Positions 35,128 through 45,399 are shown, counted from the first letter of the stretch. The stretch is 64,000 nt of DNA from Streptomyces griseocarneus (GCA_003674045.1 PENC01000002.1:744001-808000), one strand, 5' to 3'. The notes: generated by a model from the sequence alone, not told the origin. Translations and numbers: made by a program.

Positions 35128-36492
35128 ATGTTCCACTCGCCCATCTTTCTCGTCTTTCCCTTCTTCCTCCTCGTCTGCTTCCTGCTCTACTGGGCCGGGG
35201 CCCGGCACGCTTACCTGAAGCGGCCCGAGGTCGAGAACGGCAACCCCGACGCGTTCGAGTGGCACTTCTTCGTGCCGTGCCGTGACGAGGAGGCCGTCGT
35301 CGCGACGACGGTCGACCGGCTGCGTACGGACCACCCGCGCGCCCATGTGTGGGTCATCGACGACGACAGCGACGACCGCACCGGCGCGATCGTCGCCGGG
35401 ATCGGCGAGACGGACCGCCGCGTCCACCTCGTGCGCCGTCACCGCCCCGAGGCCCGTCAGGGCAAGGGCGCGGCGCTGAACGCCGCGTACGACGAGCTGA
35501 ACGAGTACCTGGCGGAGGACGCCGACCGCGAGCGCGTGGTCGTCTGCGTGATCGACGCCGACGGCCAGCTCGACCCGCGGGCCCTCGACCGCGTCAGCGG
35601 CCCCCAGGGCTTCGGCGACCCCGAGACCGGTGGTGTGCAGGTCAGCGTGCACATGCGCAACGCCGAGGACCCGCGGCCGCTGGGCGACCGCGGCCGGGTC
35701 CGCAACGCCTTCGCCCGCCTCCTGGTGCGGATGCAGGATATGGAGTTCTCCGTCTCCAACGCGGGCATGCAGCTGCTGCGCGGCCGCACCGGCTCCGTCG
35801 GCCTCGGCGGCAACGGCCAGTTCACCCGGCTCGCCTCCCTGGACCGCATCGCCGCGGCCGAGCGCCGCCCCTGGAAGCGCGGCGCGCTGCTGGAGGACTA
35901 CGAGCTCGGCCTGCACATGATCCTCAACGGTGACCGCATAGCCCACATAGCGGACACCTGGGTCTCCCAGGAGGGCCTGCCCCATGGCCGTCGCTTCCTG
36001 ACCCAGCGCACCCGCTGGGCGCAGGGCAACCTGCAGTGCGTCCGCTACGCGCCGCGTATCGTCTCCTCGCGCCACTACGGCGGCAAGGGCGTCCTGGAGA
36101 CGCTCTACACCTTCCTGCAGCCGGTCGCCCACATCGTCACGCTCGCCCTGTGCGCCCTGATGTTCGCCCTGCTCGCCCTGTCGGCCGTCGAGAACGGCGC
36201 GGGCGAGGCCTTCGGCGGGATGCTCGCCCTGTGGCCGCTGGTGCTGGGGCTGGCCCTGGTCTCCGTGACGCCGTTCGTCCTGTGGGGCCCGGTCTACCGC
36301 CGGGAGCGCACGCCGAACCGCTCGCTGCTCGTCTCCCTGCTGTGGGGCCTGGCGCTGTGGCTGTACGCGTACCACCTCTTCCCGGCGTCGGCGCGTGGTC
36401 TCGTCCGTATGCTGCGAGGCCGCAACGGCTGGGCCAAGACCCGCCGGAACGCGGAGCTCGTCACCTCCGGCCCCACCGCCATCGAGAGCTGA
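35128..36492 (+). CDS. family 2 processive glycosyltransferase, membrane-bound
   Basis: 454 aa. One N-terminal helix (about 5-24), a GT-A domain with IDDDSDDRTG (about 78) and DADG at 143-146 as the metal-binding DxD, the acceptor/processivity motif QRTRWAQGN at about 292, then three or four C-terminal helices (330-430). This is the layout of hyaluronan/chitin/poly-GlcNAc-type synthases that polymerise and export a glycan. The upstream epimerase suggests ManNAc- or GlcNAc-containing product (inference). The polymer cannot be named from sequence. Confidence 0.87.
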   Translation: MFHSPIFLVFPFFLLVCFLLYWAGARHAYLKRPEVENGNPDAFEWHFFVPCRDEEAVVATTVDRLRTDHPRAHVWVIDDDSDDRTGAIVAGIGETDRRVHLVRRHRPEARQGKGAALNAAYDELNEYLAEDADRERVVVCVIDADGQLDPRALDRVSGPQGFGDPETGGVQVSVHMRNAEDPRPLGDRGRVRNAFARLLVRMQDMEFSVSNAGMQLLRGRTGSVGLGGNGQFTRLASLDRIAAAERRPWKRGALLEDYELGLHMILNGDRIAHIADTWVSQEGLPHGRRFLTQRTRWAQGNLQCVRYAPRIVSSRHYGGKGVLETLYTFLQPVAHIVTLALCALMFALLALSAVENGAGEAFGGMLALWPLVLGLALVSVTPFVLWGPVYRRERTPNRSLLVSLLWGLALWLYAYHLFPASARGLVRMLRGRNGWAKTRRNAELVTSGPTAIES

Positions 36493-36636
36493 CTCCGGCC
36501 TTGGTGACCACCAACTGAACAAACCATGATTTGGGCCACACTTGAGGCTCATAAGACAACCTCCGTCCCCGCTCGTCCATCTGACGGCGGGGACAACACT
36601 GCCCGGAGCGGTTCCGGGTGGCGGAACAGGAGTGTT

Positions 36637-37872
36637 GTGCGGGTACCGGACGTCAGCAATCGGATGCACTTGCTGCTGCTCACGGCGTGGACCGTGCTGT
36701 GGTTCGCCTTGGTGGAGCCGAACGGCGGCTTCTCCTGGCACTATCTGCGCACCGGCGGTGAGCTGATCTACGACGGGGGCGGCGGCACAGGCGGCCTCAA
36801 CCTCTACGCCCACCACCCCGAGCTCCAGATGGGCCCCATCAGCTTCCTGGTGGCGGGGCTCTTCAACCCGTTCTCCGAGCACATGGGCCAGTTCCTCGCG
36901 GCGGCGTTCATGTCCGTGCTGGGTCTGGTCATCGTGGTGCTCGCCGGCCGCAGCGCCGCCATGCACTTCCTGGGCACCGGCACCAACCACCAGCGGCTGC
37001 GGCAGCGCGTCCTGATCGCCGGGGCGGCCTTCATCCCCATGTGGATCGAGGTCTCGGTCCGCTTCGGGCACCTGGACGACGTGCTGGCGCTGTTCTTCAC
37101 GGCGCTGGCGGTCTGGTTCCTGACGCGCTGCAACCCGGCCGCCGTCGGCGCCTGCCTCGCGCTGGCCATCGACTCCAAGCCGACCGCGCTGGCGTTCCTG
37201 CCGCTGATCCTCGCGCTGCCGAGGGACCGCTGGCTGCGCGCGGTGCTGTGGTGCGTGGGCCTGGTGGCCGCGGCCTGGCTGCCGTTCTTCATCGTGGACC
37301 CGCACTCGTTCGCCGCGGCGAAGTTCACCATCCCCAACAACCCGGCGTCCGCGCTACGCTGGCTGGGCGGCAACACCCCCGAGACGCCCAACTGGGCCCG
37401 CCCCGCGCAGGCGGCGCTCGGCCTCTCGCTCGGCGCGATCGCCGTGTGGCGCGGCCGCTGGGCGGGCGTGGTGCTGCTGGGCGCGAACGCCCGCATCCTG
37501 CTCGACCCCAGCGTCTACACCTACTACACGGCGTCCGTCCTGCTCGGCACCCTGCTGTGGGACGTGTGCGGGCAGCGCCGCCTGGTGCCGTGGTGGAGCT
37601 GGATCGCGCTGATCGTGCTCTACGGCAGCGTCTTCGTGGTGCCGAGCGACTCGGCACGCGGCCTGATCCGCCTGGTGTTCGTGGCGGTCTCGACGGTCTA
37701 CGTCCTCTTCTGGCCGCAGCGCAACCGCAAGAGCCACAGACGCCTCAACCGCGTGGAGGAAGAACCGGTGGAGGGCCCCTGGGGCCCCATGTGGGACCCG
37801 GGCCGCTCCAGGCCATGGGAGGCGAGGACGGTCCCGCCGACACCGTGGGACGGCAACCGAAGCACCCCATAG
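36637..37872 (+). CDS. polytopic membrane protein, GT-C (GT87/DUF2029-like) glycosyltransferase candidate
   Basis: 411 aa from a GTG at 36637 preceded by AGGAG; the longer frame starts without a ribosome site. About nine or ten hydrophobic helices. Early periplasmic loop with LYAHHPELQMGPISFLVAG and later VSVRFGHLDDVLALFF and AIDSKPTALAFLPLIL, reminiscent of polyprenyl-phosphate-sugar-dependent GT-C enzymes. The tail is charged and Trp/Pro-rich. Likely acts with the preceding GT2 gene. Family assignment is moderate; donor and acceptor unknown. Confidence 0.75.
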   Translation: MRVPDVSNRMHLLLLTAWTVLWFALVEPNGGFSWHYLRTGGELIYDGGGGTGGLNLYAHHPELQMGPISFLVAGLFNPFSEHMGQFLAAAFMSVLGLVIVVLAGRSAAMHFLGTGTNHQRLRQRVLIAGAAFIPMWIEVSVRFGHLDDVLALFFTALAVWFLTRCNPAAVGACLALAIDSKPTALAFLPLILALPRDRWLRAVLWCVGLVAAAWLPFFIVDPHSFAAAKFTIPNNPASALRWLGGNTPETPNWARPAQAALGLSLGAIAVWRGRWAGVVLLGANARILLDPSVYTYYTASVLLGTLLWDVCGQRRLVPWWSWIALIVLYGSVFVVPSDSARGLIRLVFVAVSTVYVLFWPQRNRKSHRRLNRVEEEPVEGPWGPMWDPGRSRPWEARTVPPTPWDGNRSTP

Positions 37873-37889
37873 GGGCGCGCCGTCAAGGA

Positions 37890-37911
37890 GCGCCCCGTCA
37901 GGGGCGCGGGG
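37890..37911 (-). repeat. mosaic intergenic repeat, copy 11 (truncated)
   Basis: GCGCCCCGTCAGGGGCGCGG hairpin followed by GG, then divergence from the GAACTGCGCG part. Confidence 0.65.
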
Positions 37912-37980
37912 CTGCATCTTTTGTGCGGCTCCGCCGCGTGGGCGCGACAAGCCCCCACCGGCCCGCAGCCGAAAAGCAAA

Positions 37981-38023
37981 GACGAGAGCCGCCGCTGTCA
38001 AAGTGACAACGGCGGCTCTCGTC
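37981..38023. terminator. bidirectional terminator between the GT-C-like gene and valS
   Basis: GACGAGAGCCGCCG pairs with CGGCGGCTCTCGTC; after one mismatch the stem continues TGTCA/TGACA around a three-base loop. Eighteen bases past the valS stop. Confidence 0.75.
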
Positions 38024-38041
38024 GTTACTTACGGGAGAGCG

Positions 38042-40681
38042 TCAGCCCGACTGCGGCAGCGAGGAAAGCTGCGCAGTGATCCGCTCGATGTCCGCCTCCG
38101 CGGCAGCGAGCCGCGTACGGATCTTCTCCACGACCTGGTCCGGAGCCTTGGCCAGGAACGCCTCGTTGCCGAGCTTGCCCTTGGCCTGGGCGAGTTCCTT
38201 CTCCGCCGCGGCGAGGTCCTTCGTCAGACGCTTGCGCTCCGCCTCGAAGTCGATCGCACCCGAGAGGTCGAGGGCGACCGTGGCACCCGCGACCGGCAGG
38301 GTCGCCGTGGCCTGGAAGCCCTCCTCCGCGGGCTGCAGGCGCAGCAGCTGCCGGATGGCGCCCTCGTGGGCGGCCAGGGAGGTGCCGCTCAGGTCGAGCT
38401 TCGCCGGGACGCGCTGGCCGGGCTGGAGGCCCTGGTCCGAACGGAAGCGGCGGACCTCGGTGATCACCTGCTGGAGGTTGCGGATCTCGTCCTCGGCGGC
38501 GGCGTCACGGAAAGCGCTGTCCTTGGGCCAGTCGGCGACGACGACCGACTCCTTGCCCGTGAGCGTGGTCCACAGCGTCTCGGTGACGAAGGGGACCACC
38601 GGGTGCAGCAGGCGCAGCGTGACGTCGAGGACCTCGCCGAGGACGCGGGCCGAGACCTTGGCCGGCTCGCCGCCGCCCATGAAGGTGGTCTTGGACAGCT
38701 CGACGTACCAGTCGAAGACCTCGTCCCACGCGAAGTGGAAGAGGGCGTCGGAGAGCTTCGCGAACTGGTAGTCGTCGTAGAGCGCGTCGACTTCCGCGAC
38801 CGTGGCGTTCAGGCGGGAGAGGATCCACCGGTCGGTGGCGGACATCTCCTCGACCGGCGGCAGGTCGCCCTCCACCGTCGCGCCGTTCATCATCGCGAAG
38901 CGGGTGGCGTTCCAGATCTTGTTGGCGAAGTTCCGGGAGCCCTGGACCCAGTCCTCACCGATCGGCACGTCGACACCGGGGTTGGCGCCGCGGGCGAGGG
39001 TGAAGCGGACGGCGTCGGAGCCGTACTTGTCCATCCAGTCCAGCGGGTTGACCGCGTTGCCGAAGGACTTCGACATCTTCTTGCCGAACTGGTCGCGGAC
39101 CATGCCGTGCAGGGCGATGGTGTGGAACGGCGGGGTGCCGTCCATCGCGTACAGGCCGAACATCATCATCCGGACGACCCAGAAGAAGAGGATGTCGTAG
39201 CCGGTGACGAGGACGGAGTTCGGGTAGAACTTCTCGACGCTCTCGGTCTTCTCGGGCCAGCCGAGCGTGGAGAAGGGCCACAGGCCGGAGGAGAACCAGG
39301 TGTCGAGGACGTCGGTCTCCTGGTGCCAGCCCTCGCCGGTGGGCGCCTCGTCGTCCGGGCCGACGCAGACCATCTCGCCGTCCGGGCCGTACCAGACGGG
39401 GATGCGGTGGCCCCACCACAGCTGGCGCGAGATGCACCAGTCGTGGAGGTTGTCGACCCAGTCGAAGTAGCGCTTCTCCATCTCCTGCGGGTGGATCTTG
39501 ACCTGGCCGTCGCGGACGGCGTCGGCCGCGGCCTTGGCCAGCGGGGCGGTCTTGACCCACCACTGCATGGACTGACGCGGCTCCAGCGTCGTCTTGCAGC
39601 GGGAGCAGTGGCCCACGGAGTGGGTGTACGGACGCTTCTCGGCGACGATGCGGCCCTCGGCGCGCAGCGCGCCGACGATCGCGGACCGGGCCTCGAAGCG
39701 GTCCAGGCCGAGGAAGGGGCCGTGGACGGTGATCACACCGTGCTCGTCGAGGACGGTCAGCGACGGCAGGTCGTGGCGGCGGCCGATCTCGAAGTCGTTC
39801 GGGTCGTGCGCCGGGGTCACCTTGACGGCGCCCGTGCCGAACTCGGGGTCGACGTGCTCGTCGGCGACGACCGGGATGCGGCGGCCGGTCAGCGGCAGCT
39901 CGATCTCGGTGCCGACGAGGTGCTTGTAGCGCTCGTCCTCGGGGTGGACGGCCACGGCGGTGTCACCGAGCATCGTCTCGGCGCGGGTCGTGGCGACGAC
40001 GATCTCCGAGTCCCCGGAGCCGTAGCGGATGGAGACGAGCTCGCCGTCGTCGTCCTGGTACTCCACCTCGATGTCGGAGATGGCGGTGAGGCAGCGGGGG
40101 CACCAGTTGATGATGCGCTCGGCGCGGTAGATCAGCTCGTCGTCGTAGAGCTTCTTGAAGATCGTCTGGACGGCCTTGGAGAGGCCCTCGTCCATGGTGA
40201 AGCGCTCGCGGGACCAGGCGACACCGTCACCCAGGCGGCGCATCTGGCCGGAGATCTGGCCGCCGGACTCCGCCTTCCACTGCCAGACGCGCTCGATGAA
40301 CGCCTCACGGCCCAGGTCGTGGCGGGACTTGCCCTCCTTGGCCAGCTCGCGCTCGACGACGTTCTGCGTGGCGATGCCGGCGTGGTCCATGCCGGGCTGC
40401 CAGAGCACCTCGTAGCCCTGCATGCGCTTACGGCGGGTGAGGGCGTCGATCAGCGTGTGCTCGAACGCGTGCCCGAGGTGGAGGGAGCCGGTGACGTTCG
40501 GCGGCGGGATGACGATGGTGTAGGGCTCTTTGTCGCTCTTGGCGTCGGCTTCGAAGTAGCCCCGCTCTACCCAGCGCTCGTACAGCGGCCCCTCTACCTC
40601 GGCCGGCGCGTACTGGGTCGGCAGTTCGGGGGCGCTGTCGTTCGGCCCGCGGTCGGGGCTCTGCTGAGTGTTCTCGGTCAC
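38042..40681 (-). CDS. valS: valyl-tRNA synthetase
   Basis: 879 aa class I synthetase. ATP-binding HLGH in [16 protein letters not shown] (about residue 67), KMSKS in [14 protein letters not shown] (about 537), CP1 editing domain between them, and a C-terminal arm ([20 protein letters not shown]) typical of ValRS. Charges tRNA-Val and edits Thr. Length normal for bacteria. Confidence 0.97.
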   Translation of the reverse strand: MTENTQQSPDRGPNDSAPELPTQYAPAEVEGPLYERWVERGYFEADAKSDKEPYTIVIPPPNVTGSLHLGHAFEHTLIDALTRRKRMQGYEVLWQPGMDHAGIATQNVVERELAKEGKSRHDLGREAFIERVWQWKAESGGQISGQMRRLGDGVAWSRERFTMDEGLSKAVQTIFKKLYDDELIYRAERIINWCPRCLTAISDIEVEYQDDDGELVSIRYGSGDSEIVVATTRAETMLGDTAVAVHPEDERYKHLVGTEIELPLTGRRIPVVADEHVDPEFGTGAVKVTPAHDPNDFEIGRRHDLPSLTVLDEHGVITVHGPFLGLDRFEARSAIVGALRAEGRIVAEKRPYTHSVGHCSRCKTTLEPRQSMQWWVKTAPLAKAAADAVRDGQVKIHPQEMEKRYFDWVDNLHDWCISRQLWWGHRIPVWYGPDGEMVCVGPDDEAPTGEGWHQETDVLDTWFSSGLWPFSTLGWPEKTESVEKFYPNSVLVTGYDILFFWVVRMMMFGLYAMDGTPPFHTIALHGMVRDQFGKKMSKSFGNAVNPLDWMDKYGSDAVRFTLARGANPGVDVPIGEDWVQGSRNFANKIWNATRFAMMNGATVEGDLPPVEEMSATDRWILSRLNATVAEVDALYDDYQFAKLSDALFHFAWDEVFDWYVELSKTTFMGGGEPAKVSARVLGEVLDVTLRLLHPVVPFVTETLWTTLTGKESVVVADWPKDSAFRDAAAEDEIRNLQQVITEVRRFRSDQGLQPGQRVPAKLDLSGTSLAAHEGAIRQLLRLQPAEEGFQATATLPVAGATVALDLSGAIDFEAERKRLTKDLAAAEKELAQAKGKLGNEAFLAKAPDQVVEKIRTRLAAAEADIERITAQLSSLPQSG

Positions 40682-40805
40682 GGACCGAATTCTACGGGGG
40701 CGTACCCGGGGGTTACGAATCCATTCCGGGGCCCGGGGCGGAACGCGGGGGCTCCGTCGGCAAGGATGACGCGTACCTGATCTTCCACGACATGCAGAGG
40801 CGACG

Positions 40806-41759
40806 ATGAGCCAGCAGCAGCCGGGCCCGTACGGGGGGCCGCCGCAGCAACCGAATCCCTATGCGCAGAGCGGCGCTCCCGGCCAGCAGCCGGGCTTCCC
40901 GCCGCAGCAACCCTACGGTGCGCCGTATGGCACACCGCCGCAGCAGCAGCCGGGCGGCTGGGGGCCGCCGGGCCCGTACCCGCCGCCGGTCCCTCCGCAG
41001 GGTGGCGGCAAGGGGAAGGGCATGGCCATCGGCATCACGATCGGCGCGCTGGTGGTGGTCGGTGCGATCGTGGGCGGCTTCGTCCTCTTCACCGGGAACG
41101 GCAAGAGCGAGAAGACCGCCGTCAAGCCCATCGGCAGTACCCCGCCCAGCACCCCCGAGGCCTCCGCCTCGCCCAGCATGGGCACGGCGTACCCCCGGAC
41201 GCGCTACAAGCTCGACACACCCGACACGCTCACGGACGGATACAAGAAGGACACGAGCGACACCGGCTCCGGCTTCGACTCCAAGGCCCTGGACGAGCTC
41301 AAGGCCTTCGGCATGACCGACCCTCAGAGCGCCGACGGTATCTACAAGGCCGGCGAGGACAAGCGGGCGCAGAAGATACTCCGCTTCTCCGGCGCGTACG
41401 GCGATTCGGTGCGGAGCCCCGAGGCACTGGTGGACGGCCTGTTCAAGAGCGCGACGGATGGGGCCGCGAAGGAAACCAACCCCGACGACAAAATCGAATT
41501 CGAGGGCAGCCCGCAGCGGATGACCCCGGACGGGCTCGGCGCCGACGTCGTGCTGAAGTGCCAGATGACCAAGCAGAGCCTCGGGCCGACGACCACCAGA
41601 TCCCTCAGGATGCCGCTGTGCGTCTGGGGCGACGACAGCACCGTCGGCACGGTGTTCGCCCTGGACACGTCGCTGATGGTGCGCGGCGAGGACCTCGGCC
41701 TGGACGAGGCGGCCACGCGTGTCGCGAAGTTCCGCGAGAGCGTGCGGGTGCCGCGGTAA
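40806..41759 (+). CDS. Pro/Gln-rich single-pass membrane protein, paralogue 1 of 3
   Basis: 317 aa. Residues 1-67 are Pro/Gln/Gly/Tyr-rich with PYG and QQP repeats; one membrane helix at 73-95 ([19 protein letters not shown]); then a roughly 220-aa outer domain. That domain shares with its two neighbours the opening YKL..P.TL.D.Y.KD, a Tyr-containing central strand and the closing pair KC...LCVWGDDS, probably a disulfide. The cytoplasmic Pro-rich tail may bind partners. Divergent from valS. No known family recognised. Confidence 0.85.
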   Translation: MSQQQPGPYGGPPQQPNPYAQSGAPGQQPGFPPQQPYGAPYGTPPQQQPGGWGPPGPYPPPVPPQGGGKGKGMAIGITIGALVVVGAIVGGFVLFTGNGKSEKTAVKPIGSTPPSTPEASASPSMGTAYPRTRYKLDTPDTLTDGYKKDTSDTGSGFDSKALDELKAFGMTDPQSADGIYKAGEDKRAQKILRFSGAYGDSVRSPEALVDGLFKSATDGAAKETNPDDKIEFEGSPQRMTPDGLGADVVLKCQMTKQSLGPTTTRSLRMPLCVWGDDSTVGTVFALDTSLMVRGEDLGLDEAATRVAKFRESVRVPR

Positions 41760-41873
41760 CGCTGAATCGGACGGCTGTTCCAGAACTGTTGCGGACCCGA
41801 GGTAAGGCCCGGATAAGACGTCGGGGAGGATGGCGGGCCTGCCACGCGCCACGACGGATCGAAGAGAGTCACG

Positions 41874-42845
41874 ATGAGCCACAACCAGCCGGGTCCCTAC
41901 GGGCCGCCGCAGCCGAACCCGTACGGCCAGGGCGGCTCCCCCGGCCAGCCCGGCTACGGCTACCCCCCGCCGCCCCCGGCCCAGCCGTACGGCACGCCCC
42001 CTCCCCCGCCCCAGCCCGCACCCCCCGTCTACGGCCAGCCGGGCCCGTACGCCCAGCCCGCCCCCTACGGCCAGCAGCCCCCGCCGCCCCCGTACGGGCA
42101 GCAGCCGGGCATGCCGGGCCCGTACCCGCCGCCGATGCCGCAGCAGAGCGGCGGCAAGGGCAAGGGCATGGCCATCGGCATCACGATCGGCGCGCTGGTG
42201 GTCGTGGGCGCGATCGTGGGCGGTGTGCTCCTCTTCAAGAACGGCGGGGGCGGCAGCGACGGGAAGGTGGCGCCTTACACGATAGTGATGCCGGATTCGC
42301 TGCTGGACGGGAAGTTCAACAAGCAGCAGAACGCACGTGACATCAGTGGTCAGAAGCTCGGCGACAACGCCCAAGCGATGGGCATCACCAATCCCACTGA
42401 GGTCAGCAGCGCCTACAAGAACGCCGAGCAGCAGGGGCTGAGCGTGCGTGGCGTGTACGGCGAGGTGGCCGACCCGCGCAAGGCGGTCGACGCGGTGTTC
42501 GCCAAGATGGAGGAGAACTCGAAGAAGACCACCATGCCAGGCATGAACATCGAGACCGTCACGCCCCCCACCGAGTTCCACCCGAGCGGTTTCGACGGCG
42601 CGGAGATGAAGTGCAAGCTCGTGAAGGTCACCGTGACCGAGGGGGCCATCAGCTCCACCGCCGAAGGCTCGACATGCGTCTGGGGTGACTCCAGCGCAGT
42701 GGGCGTCGTCACGCACATGGTCACCAAATCCTCCGGCGGCATCACCGGCGGAGCCACCACCACCGCGACCGGCAACGCGATGTCCGCGAAGGAGCTGTCC
42801 GAGGCCGCGGCCAAGGTGCGCAACGAGGTCCGTAAGAACAAATAG
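41874..42845 (+). CDS. Pro-rich single-pass membrane protein, paralogue 2 of 3
   Basis: 323 aa. The Pro-rich segment is longer (1-92) with PYGQ repeats; the helix at 99-121 is almost the same as in paralogue 1 ([20 protein letters not shown]). The outer domain has MKCKLVKV and TCVWGDSSAVGVV and ends in Lys-rich VRNEVRKNK. Good ribosome site GAAGAGAG. It lies 114 bases after paralogue 1, so a shared operon is likely. Confidence 0.85.
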   Translation: MSHNQPGPYGPPQPNPYGQGGSPGQPGYGYPPPPPAQPYGTPPPPPQPAPPVYGQPGPYAQPAPYGQQPPPPPYGQQPGMPGPYPPPMPQQSGGKGKGMAIGITIGALVVVGAIVGGVLLFKNGGGGSDGKVAPYTIVMPDSLLDGKFNKQQNARDISGQKLGDNAQAMGITNPTEVSSAYKNAEQQGLSVRGVYGEVADPRKAVDAVFAKMEENSKKTTMPGMNIETVTPPTEFHPSGFDGAEMKCKLVKVTVTEGAISSTAEGSTCVWGDSSAVGVVTHMVTKSSGGITGGATTTATGNAMSAKELSEAAAKVRNEVRKNK

Positions 42846-42868
42846 CACCAAAGCCCGCACGGGGGCCC

Positions 42869-42898
42869 AGCCCTGAGGACCAGGGCATCCTCAGGGCT
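42869..42898 (+). terminator. hairpin between paralogues 2 and 3
   Basis: 11-bp stem AGCCCTGAGGA / TCCTCAGGGCT with an eight-base loop, 23 bases past paralogue 2. Paralogue 3 may have its own promoter in the remaining gap. Confidence 0.6.
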
Positions 42899-43044
42899 CT
42901 CGCTGAACCGCTCCAGCCTCGGGTCCGCCGAGGCCGTATGAAATCCTGAGCCGTTCGCCGGCGTGGCCCGCGAGGGCCCGCCCGGGTTCCCTTCGCCGGG
43001 GCTTTCCCGGCCTTGAGCAGCGTCTCGACGAGGGGGACCCCAGA

Positions 43045-43899
43045 ATGAGCCACGGCCAGCCCGGCCCGTACACGCCACCGCCGCAGCAGCCGCCCATGCC
43101 GCCCACCGCGTACGGGCAGCCGCAGCAGCAGCCCCCGTACGGCCAGCCCGGCGGCTATTACGGGCAGCCGCAGCCGAACGCCCCCTACGGGCAGCAGCCC
43201 TACCCCGGCATGCCTGCCCCGTACCCGCCGCCGATACCCCCGCAGCGCGGTGGCAAGGGCAAGGTCATCGGTATCACCGTCGCGGCGCTGGTGGTGGTCG
43301 GGGCGATCATCGGCGGTGCCACCACGCTGCTGAAGAACAGCAGTTCCTCCGTATCGGACGACGGCAAGCGCTACAAGCTGACGATGCCCGGCACCGTCCT
43401 CACCGACTACACGAAGGACCCCGACTTCACCGACCAGGACGTCTTCAACAACCCCGGCGCGAGGCGCGACCTCCGCATCATGGGGGTGAAGAACCCGGAA
43501 TCCACTGCCGCGGCCTACGAGAACGACCGCGACTCCTCCGACCAGAAGATGCTGCGGACCATCGGCGTCTGGGGCGAGATCGGCAAACCCGAGAACGTCG
43601 TGGACGGCATGTTCACCAGCCTGGCGAAGTCCGCGAAGCGCACCACGGTCGAGGGCTCCCCGCAGACGGTCACGCCGCCCGGTTTCGACAACGCCGTGAT
43701 GAAGTGCCAGTACACGCACCCCGGTGGCGGCGACGACATTGTTCTCCCCCTGTGCATCTGGGCGGATCACAGTACGGCCGGGGTGGTCTATGTGGGCGAC
43801 AAGAAGCGCTCCGCCAAGGGCCTCAAAATCCCCTTCGACGAGGCGGCCGAGAAGGTCGCCAAGCTGCGCACGGAAATCCGCGTGGAGATCAAGAAGTGA
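43045..43899 (+). CDS. Pro-rich single-pass membrane protein, paralogue 3 of 3
   Basis: 284 aa, the shortest copy. Pro/Gln/Tyr-rich 1-69, helix at about 73-95 ([19 protein letters not shown]), outer domain with YKLTMPGTVLTDYTKDPDF, MKCQYTHPGG and LCIWADHSTAGVV. The conserved Cys pair and Trp-x-Asp are kept while most other residues differ, which suggests an old duplication. Preceded by GAGGGGGA. Confidence 0.85.
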   Translation: MSHGQPGPYTPPPQQPPMPPTAYGQPQQQPPYGQPGGYYGQPQPNAPYGQQPYPGMPAPYPPPIPPQRGGKGKVIGITVAALVVVGAIIGGATTLLKNSSSSVSDDGKRYKLTMPGTVLTDYTKDPDFTDQDVFNNPGARRDLRIMGVKNPESTAAAYENDRDSSDQKMLRTIGVWGEIGKPENVVDGMFTSLAKSAKRTTVEGSPQTVTPPGFDNAVMKCQYTHPGGGDDIVLPLCIWADHSTAGVVYVGDKKRSAKGLKIPFDEAAEKVAKLRTEIRVEIKK

Positions 43900-43920
43900 T
43901 GCCCGCCCCTGTCCAGGGGC

Positions 43921-44421
43921 TCAGTCGTCGGCCGCCACCACGAGCGTGAGCGTCCCCGTACGCCGGTCGACGGCCACGAATTCATAGAACTCGATGTGCA
44001 CGCTGCCCCAGTCGTGGAAATCGTCCTCGCTCACTCCGGTCAACCGATGGATCGAGGTCGCCGCCCGCAGGGGCGCGTACACGTCCTTTTCCAGCCGTGC
44101 CACCAGGTCCCCGGGCGCGGGGTCGAACTGATTCGCCCAGGTGTCCACGGTGGCGACCGCCGTATCGGCGTCCACCGCCGTATACGCAGCGGGAGCAATA
44201 CAGCGCAGCCACCACGACCCGTGCCGCTCCCCGCCGGGGTCAATGCCGCCGCCCGCGTAGTCGTCCCGGAATTCGACGCTCCCGATCAGCTCCGCGAGCA
44301 CGTCCCTGTCGTCACCGGCGTCCGGCGCGAGCCGGAATCGCTTGATGTCCACCCAACGACGGGCATCCGGGAAATCGAAGTCGCGGAAGTTGATGAATTC
44401 ATGGCGGTCGAAGGCAAGCAT
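43921..44421 (-). CDS. hypothetical protein, unknown function
   Basis: 166 aa from the ATG at 44421; TTG and GTG codons just upstream are alternatives. Acidic and soluble, with MLAFDRHEFINFRDFDFPDARRW, SWWLRCIAPAAYTAVDADTAV and FHDWGSVHIEFYEFVAVDRRTG. It resembles small immunity-like or DUF proteins of Streptomyces accessory regions, but I cannot name a family. It converges on paralogue 3 with only 21 bases between the stops. Confidence 0.7.
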   Translation of the reverse strand: MLAFDRHEFINFRDFDFPDARRWVDIKRFRLAPDAGDDRDVLAELIGSVEFRDDYAGGGIDPGGERHGSWWLRCIAPAAYTAVDADTAVATVDTWANQFDPAPGDLVARLEKDVYAPLRAATSIHRLTGVSEDDFHDWGSVHIEFYEFVAVDRRTGTLTLVVAADD

Positions 44422-44481
44422 CACCAAAACAGCCTAAAGGGGCACCCGGGACCCGCCCGAGCGCCCCTTCGAACCTGCCGC

Positions 44482-45399
44482 TCAGCCTTCGTCGGCGAAG
44501 AGATCCTCGACTGTGGAGACGGCGAGCGCCCGGTCGATCCAGCGGCTCAAGGTGTCCAGATCGGCGCACTCCATGACGCGCTCCCGGACCTCAGCCGGCG
44601 TGGGAACCCCTCGGCTGTCCAGCAGGCGCAGCACCAGCTCCGCACGCTCCAGCGCCCGGCCCCTGGCCTCACCCCTGGCCTCGCCCCTGGCCTCACTCTC
44701 CAGGACCTTCTCCTCGAGCAGCGTTCCACGGCCGGGGAAGAAGTTATAAAAGGTCATCAGTTCCCTCCAGGTCTCCCTCGCCGGGGTCTCCCCCAGGCCG
44801 ATTTCCAACAGTCCCGGGTAGTACTCGGCGGACGCATCGTCAGCTGTCCTCAGGGCCTGTGCCAGCGCTTCCAGTATGGCTTTCCCGTCCTGGTGTCGCC
44901 CGTGCGTCATGGCCGAGAAGGCCGCCAGGGCCAGATCTTGAGCGGCTTCCTCCGGGTCGGTGATCATCGGGACGTTGCCAGGACCCAGCACCAGCGGATG
45001 CACGGTCAGCGCGGTCCAGTCGTCGAGGCCGAGCCGGAAGGGGCCTGCCGCCCAGTCCGCGGCCGCCTTGTCCTGGCAGACCACCAGAAGCAGGGCCGGA
45101 CAGCCGTACTTCGCCTTGAGAAAGGAGAGGTAGTACGCCCAGCTGACCGCCTTGGCCCGGTCGCGCCGCCCTTGCGCCTCGATAGCGAGGAGAAAGCCCC
45201 CGCTGCTACCGGGGCGCTCGATACGCAGGACGCTGTCCACTCGCCGCTCCAGCGGCCTGATCTCCGTGGCGTCCGCCGAGAGCACCTCGACGGCCGCCTC
45301 CTCCGGTAACGGCACGCCCAGGATCCGGAACACCGGAGCGAGTAACTCCGGGCGTTCCTGGAAGATCCGGTGCGCCACTTCATGCTGCGAAGTAACCAT
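44482..45399 (-). CDS. Rpn/PD-(D/E)XK nuclease-like protein
   Basis: 305 aa. Residues about 53-80 read RVDSVLRIERPGSSGGFLLAIEAQ, which fits the D...ExQ active site of the PD-(D/E)XK fold used by Rpn-type recombination-promoting nucleases. LLLVVCQDKAAADWA and RETWRELMTFYNFFPG follow. Toward the C-terminus EARGEARGEARGRALERAEL is a run of EARG repeats like those in Rpn/DUF4351 proteins. Nuclease function is inferred from fold only. Not linked to a transposase here. Confidence 0.7.
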   Translation of the reverse strand: MVTSQHEVAHRIFQERPELLAPVFRILGVPLPEEAAVEVLSADATEIRPLERRVDSVLRIERPGSSGGFLLAIEAQGRRDRAKAVSWAYYLSFLKAKYGCPALLLVVCQDKAAADWAAGPFRLGLDDWTALTVHPLVLGPGNVPMITDPEEAAQDLALAAFSAMTHGRHQDGKAILEALAQALRTADDASAEYYPGLLEIGLGETPARETWRELMTFYNFFPGRGTLLEEKVLESEARGEARGEARGRALERAELVLRLLDSRGVPTPAEVRERVMECADLDTLSRWIDRALAVSTVEDLFADEG

